A stretch of 6,194 nucleotides of DNA from an uncultured Oscillospiraceae bacterium. Lineage in GTDB: Bacteria; Bacillota; Clostridia; Oscillospirales; Ruminococcaceae. Below are positions 5,499 through 6,194 of this stretch, one piece after another. Within the stretch, counting starts at the first letter, position 1. Each line of letters starts with the position of its first letter. The DNA is taken from the NCBI GenBank assembly GCA_900543705.1, contig UQSL01000094.1, positions 1-6,194 of the forward strand. The letters run 5' to 3'. The position numbers and the translations under genes are program-made. The notes under the pieces were generated by a model that searched no databases, was not told the origin of the DNA, and worked only from the letters and a program-made list of their open reading frames with translations.

Positions 5499-5825
5499 AT
5501 GAAAAAACTTGATGAAATGGATAAAAAAATCCGTCTACAATCTCATTCTCTTAGCTTTAAAATTACCCTTTTGCTTTTATCTCTTTGGACAATTTATGAG
5601 AATTATGTTGCTTTCATGGAGAAGCAAGCGGCCCACTCTATTTCTGGATATATATTAGTTATCGCCCTTGTGTTCGAAGGTATCTATGAGCAAATTCTAA
5701 AGCATCGTATGGTTCAAGGCGATGAAGAATACAAAGAACCTAATAAAGCTTTGTTGACAGTCATCGCAATCATTGTAGCTGTTGCATTAATCATTTCCAT
5801 TGGCTCAATACTCTTGTTCAGATAA
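5499..5825 (+). CDS. Small three-helix membrane protein of unknown function
   Basis: This 108-residue protein has a charged, cytoplasmic-looking N-terminus (MKKLDEMDKKIRLQ) and three hydrophobic segments at about 19-39, 48-67 and 84-107. A charged loop (68-83, KHRMVQGDEEYKEPNK) lies between the second and third. No catalytic motif or signal peptide cleavage site is visible. GGAGG (5487-5491) lies seven bases before the ATG. The next gene, a 63-residue Xre regulator, starts 15 bases after the stop, so they probably form one operon. Small membrane proteins paired with short Xre regulators are common in Firmicutes, but their roles are mostly unknown. Codons are AT-rich compared with the recombinases, marking a change of DNA origin. 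I cannot name a family with confidence. Confidence 0.75.
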   Translation: MKKLDEMDKKIRLQSHSLSFKITLLLLSLWTIYENYVAFMEKQAAHSISGYILVIALVFEGIYEQILKHRMVQGDEEYKEPNKALLTVIAIIVAVALIISIGSILLFR

Positions 5826-5840
5826 GATGGGCGGTAAACA

Positions 5841-6032
5841 ATGAAGAATGACATTAAAAAACTAAGAAAAGCAGCAGGATTGCGGCAAGAAGATTTAGCA
5901 AATCAAGTAGGTGTAAGCAGACAAACGATTATTGCTGTGGAAAATGATAAATATGATCCGACATTGGAACTGGCCATGAAATTAGCAATAGCTTTAGGTA
6001 AAAAAGTTGAAGATATTTTCTTTTTGGGCTAA
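5841..6032 (+). CDS. Small Xre-family transcriptional regulator
   Basis: These 63 residues consist almost entirely of a Cro/C1-type helix-turn-helix: IKKLRKAAGL (5-14), QEDLANQVGVSRQTIIAVENDKYDP (16-40) with recognition helix around SRQTIIAVEN, then TLELAMKLAIALGKKVEDIFFLG. The pattern and length match the short YozG-like regulators that often accompany membrane-protein genes. There is no effector domain. The ribosome binding region (GGGCGG, 5829-5834) is weak, so translation may depend on coupling to the upstream gene. The product may regulate its own operon; AAGAGCTCTT (5467-5476), a 10-base palindrome upstream of the membrane gene, could be its site. Confidence 0.88.
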   Translation: MKNDIKKLRKAAGLRQEDLANQVGVSRQTIIAVENDKYDPTLELAMKLAIALGKKVEDIFFLG

Positions 6033-6071
6033 AAATATCAGTTCTATGTAGCGGGAGTAAAATAGTGATAT

Positions 6072-6143
6072 ATGAAAGAAGTACAATGGATTTTATGCCC
6101 CATATGTGGCAATAAAACGCGATTAAAAATCCGGGCGGGTTGA
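6072..6143 (+). pseudogene. Cysteine-rich KTR-domain protein, truncated
   Basis: The ORF MKEVQWILCPICGNKTRLKIRAG (23 residues) matches the start of the short cysteine-rich KTR proteins found in clostridial integrative elements. C9-P-I-C12 is the first zinc-knuckle pair and KTR (15-17) is the signature. Full-length members continue with a charged stretch and a second CPKC pair; here homology stops at about residue 21 and a TGA follows at once, where IS-like sequence begins. The upstream GGGAG (6053-6057) is 14 bases from the ATG, so initiation is probably poor. The function of the family is unknown. Confidence 0.6.
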
Positions 6144-6194
6144 AGTGACCCCAAAAAGTTAGACAATATTTCAAAGTAAAAATTGTTCAAGCAA
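6140..6194. mobile_element. End of a probable IS3-family insertion sequence, cut by the window edge
   Basis: Immediately after the break in the KTR gene the sequence contains GACCCCAAAAAGTTAGAC (6147-6164), which resembles the terminal inverted repeat of IS3-family elements of the IS150 group. No transposase reading frame is visible in the remaining 30 bases, so left or right end cannot be decided, nor can the target duplication be checked. The call rests on recognition of the end motif and on the disrupted gene. Confidence 0.5.

Noticed and set aside
5929..6174. 81-residue minus-strand ORF
   Set aside because: It is antisense to the small Xre gene and the KTR fragment, which both have clear family motifs.
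1..6194. CRISPR array, tRNA or rRNA genes
   Set aside because: No regularly spaced repeats of CRISPR length and no tRNA- or rRNA-like segments were seen on either strand by eye.

Overview
The window looks like an accessory, mosaic stretch of a low-to-mid GC Firmicutes genome, most likely a gut clostridium (Lachnospiraceae/Oscillospiraceae type). The reasons are strong AGGAGG/GAGGTGAT-type ribosome binding sites, sigma-A-like promoter elements, and the families present: a clostridial ars operon, a MobA-type relaxase remnant, tandem tyrosine recombinases, small Xre regulators and a cysteine-rich KTR protein. No search was run; family names are recognised from motifs only.

Region 1 (1-1990) is the 5' part of an arsenic/metalloid resistance operon on the + strand. 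It holds a promoter with candidate operators, an ArsR repressor with a CxC sensor motif, an ArsP_1-family permease with the TPFCSCS motif, and a small CXXC thioredoxin-like protein with a cysteine-rich N-terminus. The thioredoxin gene is split by a 2-bp frameshift. A next gene, whose first residues look like low-molecular-weight arsenate reductase (ArsC), is cut off after about 8-9 codons.

Region 2 (about 1990-2370) is a GC-rich internal piece of a conjugative relaxase, joined abruptly to the ars operon on one side and to a recombinase fragment on the other. Region 3 (about 2371-4981) is a trio of co-oriented tyrosine recombinase genes, resembling recombinase-in-trio (RIT) elements. The first lacks its N-terminal half, the second is frameshifted between its catalytic Arg and the C-terminal His/Tyr block, and the third is intact. 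Beyond the third gene lie repeated TTATCCCGAA-type motifs, direct and inverted, that plausibly mark the right end of the element.

Region 4 (5024-5416) is a decayed minus-strand Xre regulator gene with two frameshifts. It retains a good intrinsic terminator, a palindromic operator and a possible promoter. Region 5 (5499-6194) is a low-GC + strand cluster: a three-helix membrane protein, a 63-aa Xre regulator, and a cysteine-rich KTR gene truncated by what looks like the end of an IS3-family insertion sequence at the window edge.

Taken together, this is a resistance operon that has been invaded and partly dismantled by successive mobile elements. Intact coding capacity is limited to ArsR, the permease, the third recombinase, the membrane protein and the small Xre protein. 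I see no clear new defence or metabolic system. The most interesting points are the decaying recombinase trio with its end repeats, the arsR stop-codon hairpin, the duplicated operator-like repeats and the split thioredoxin gene.
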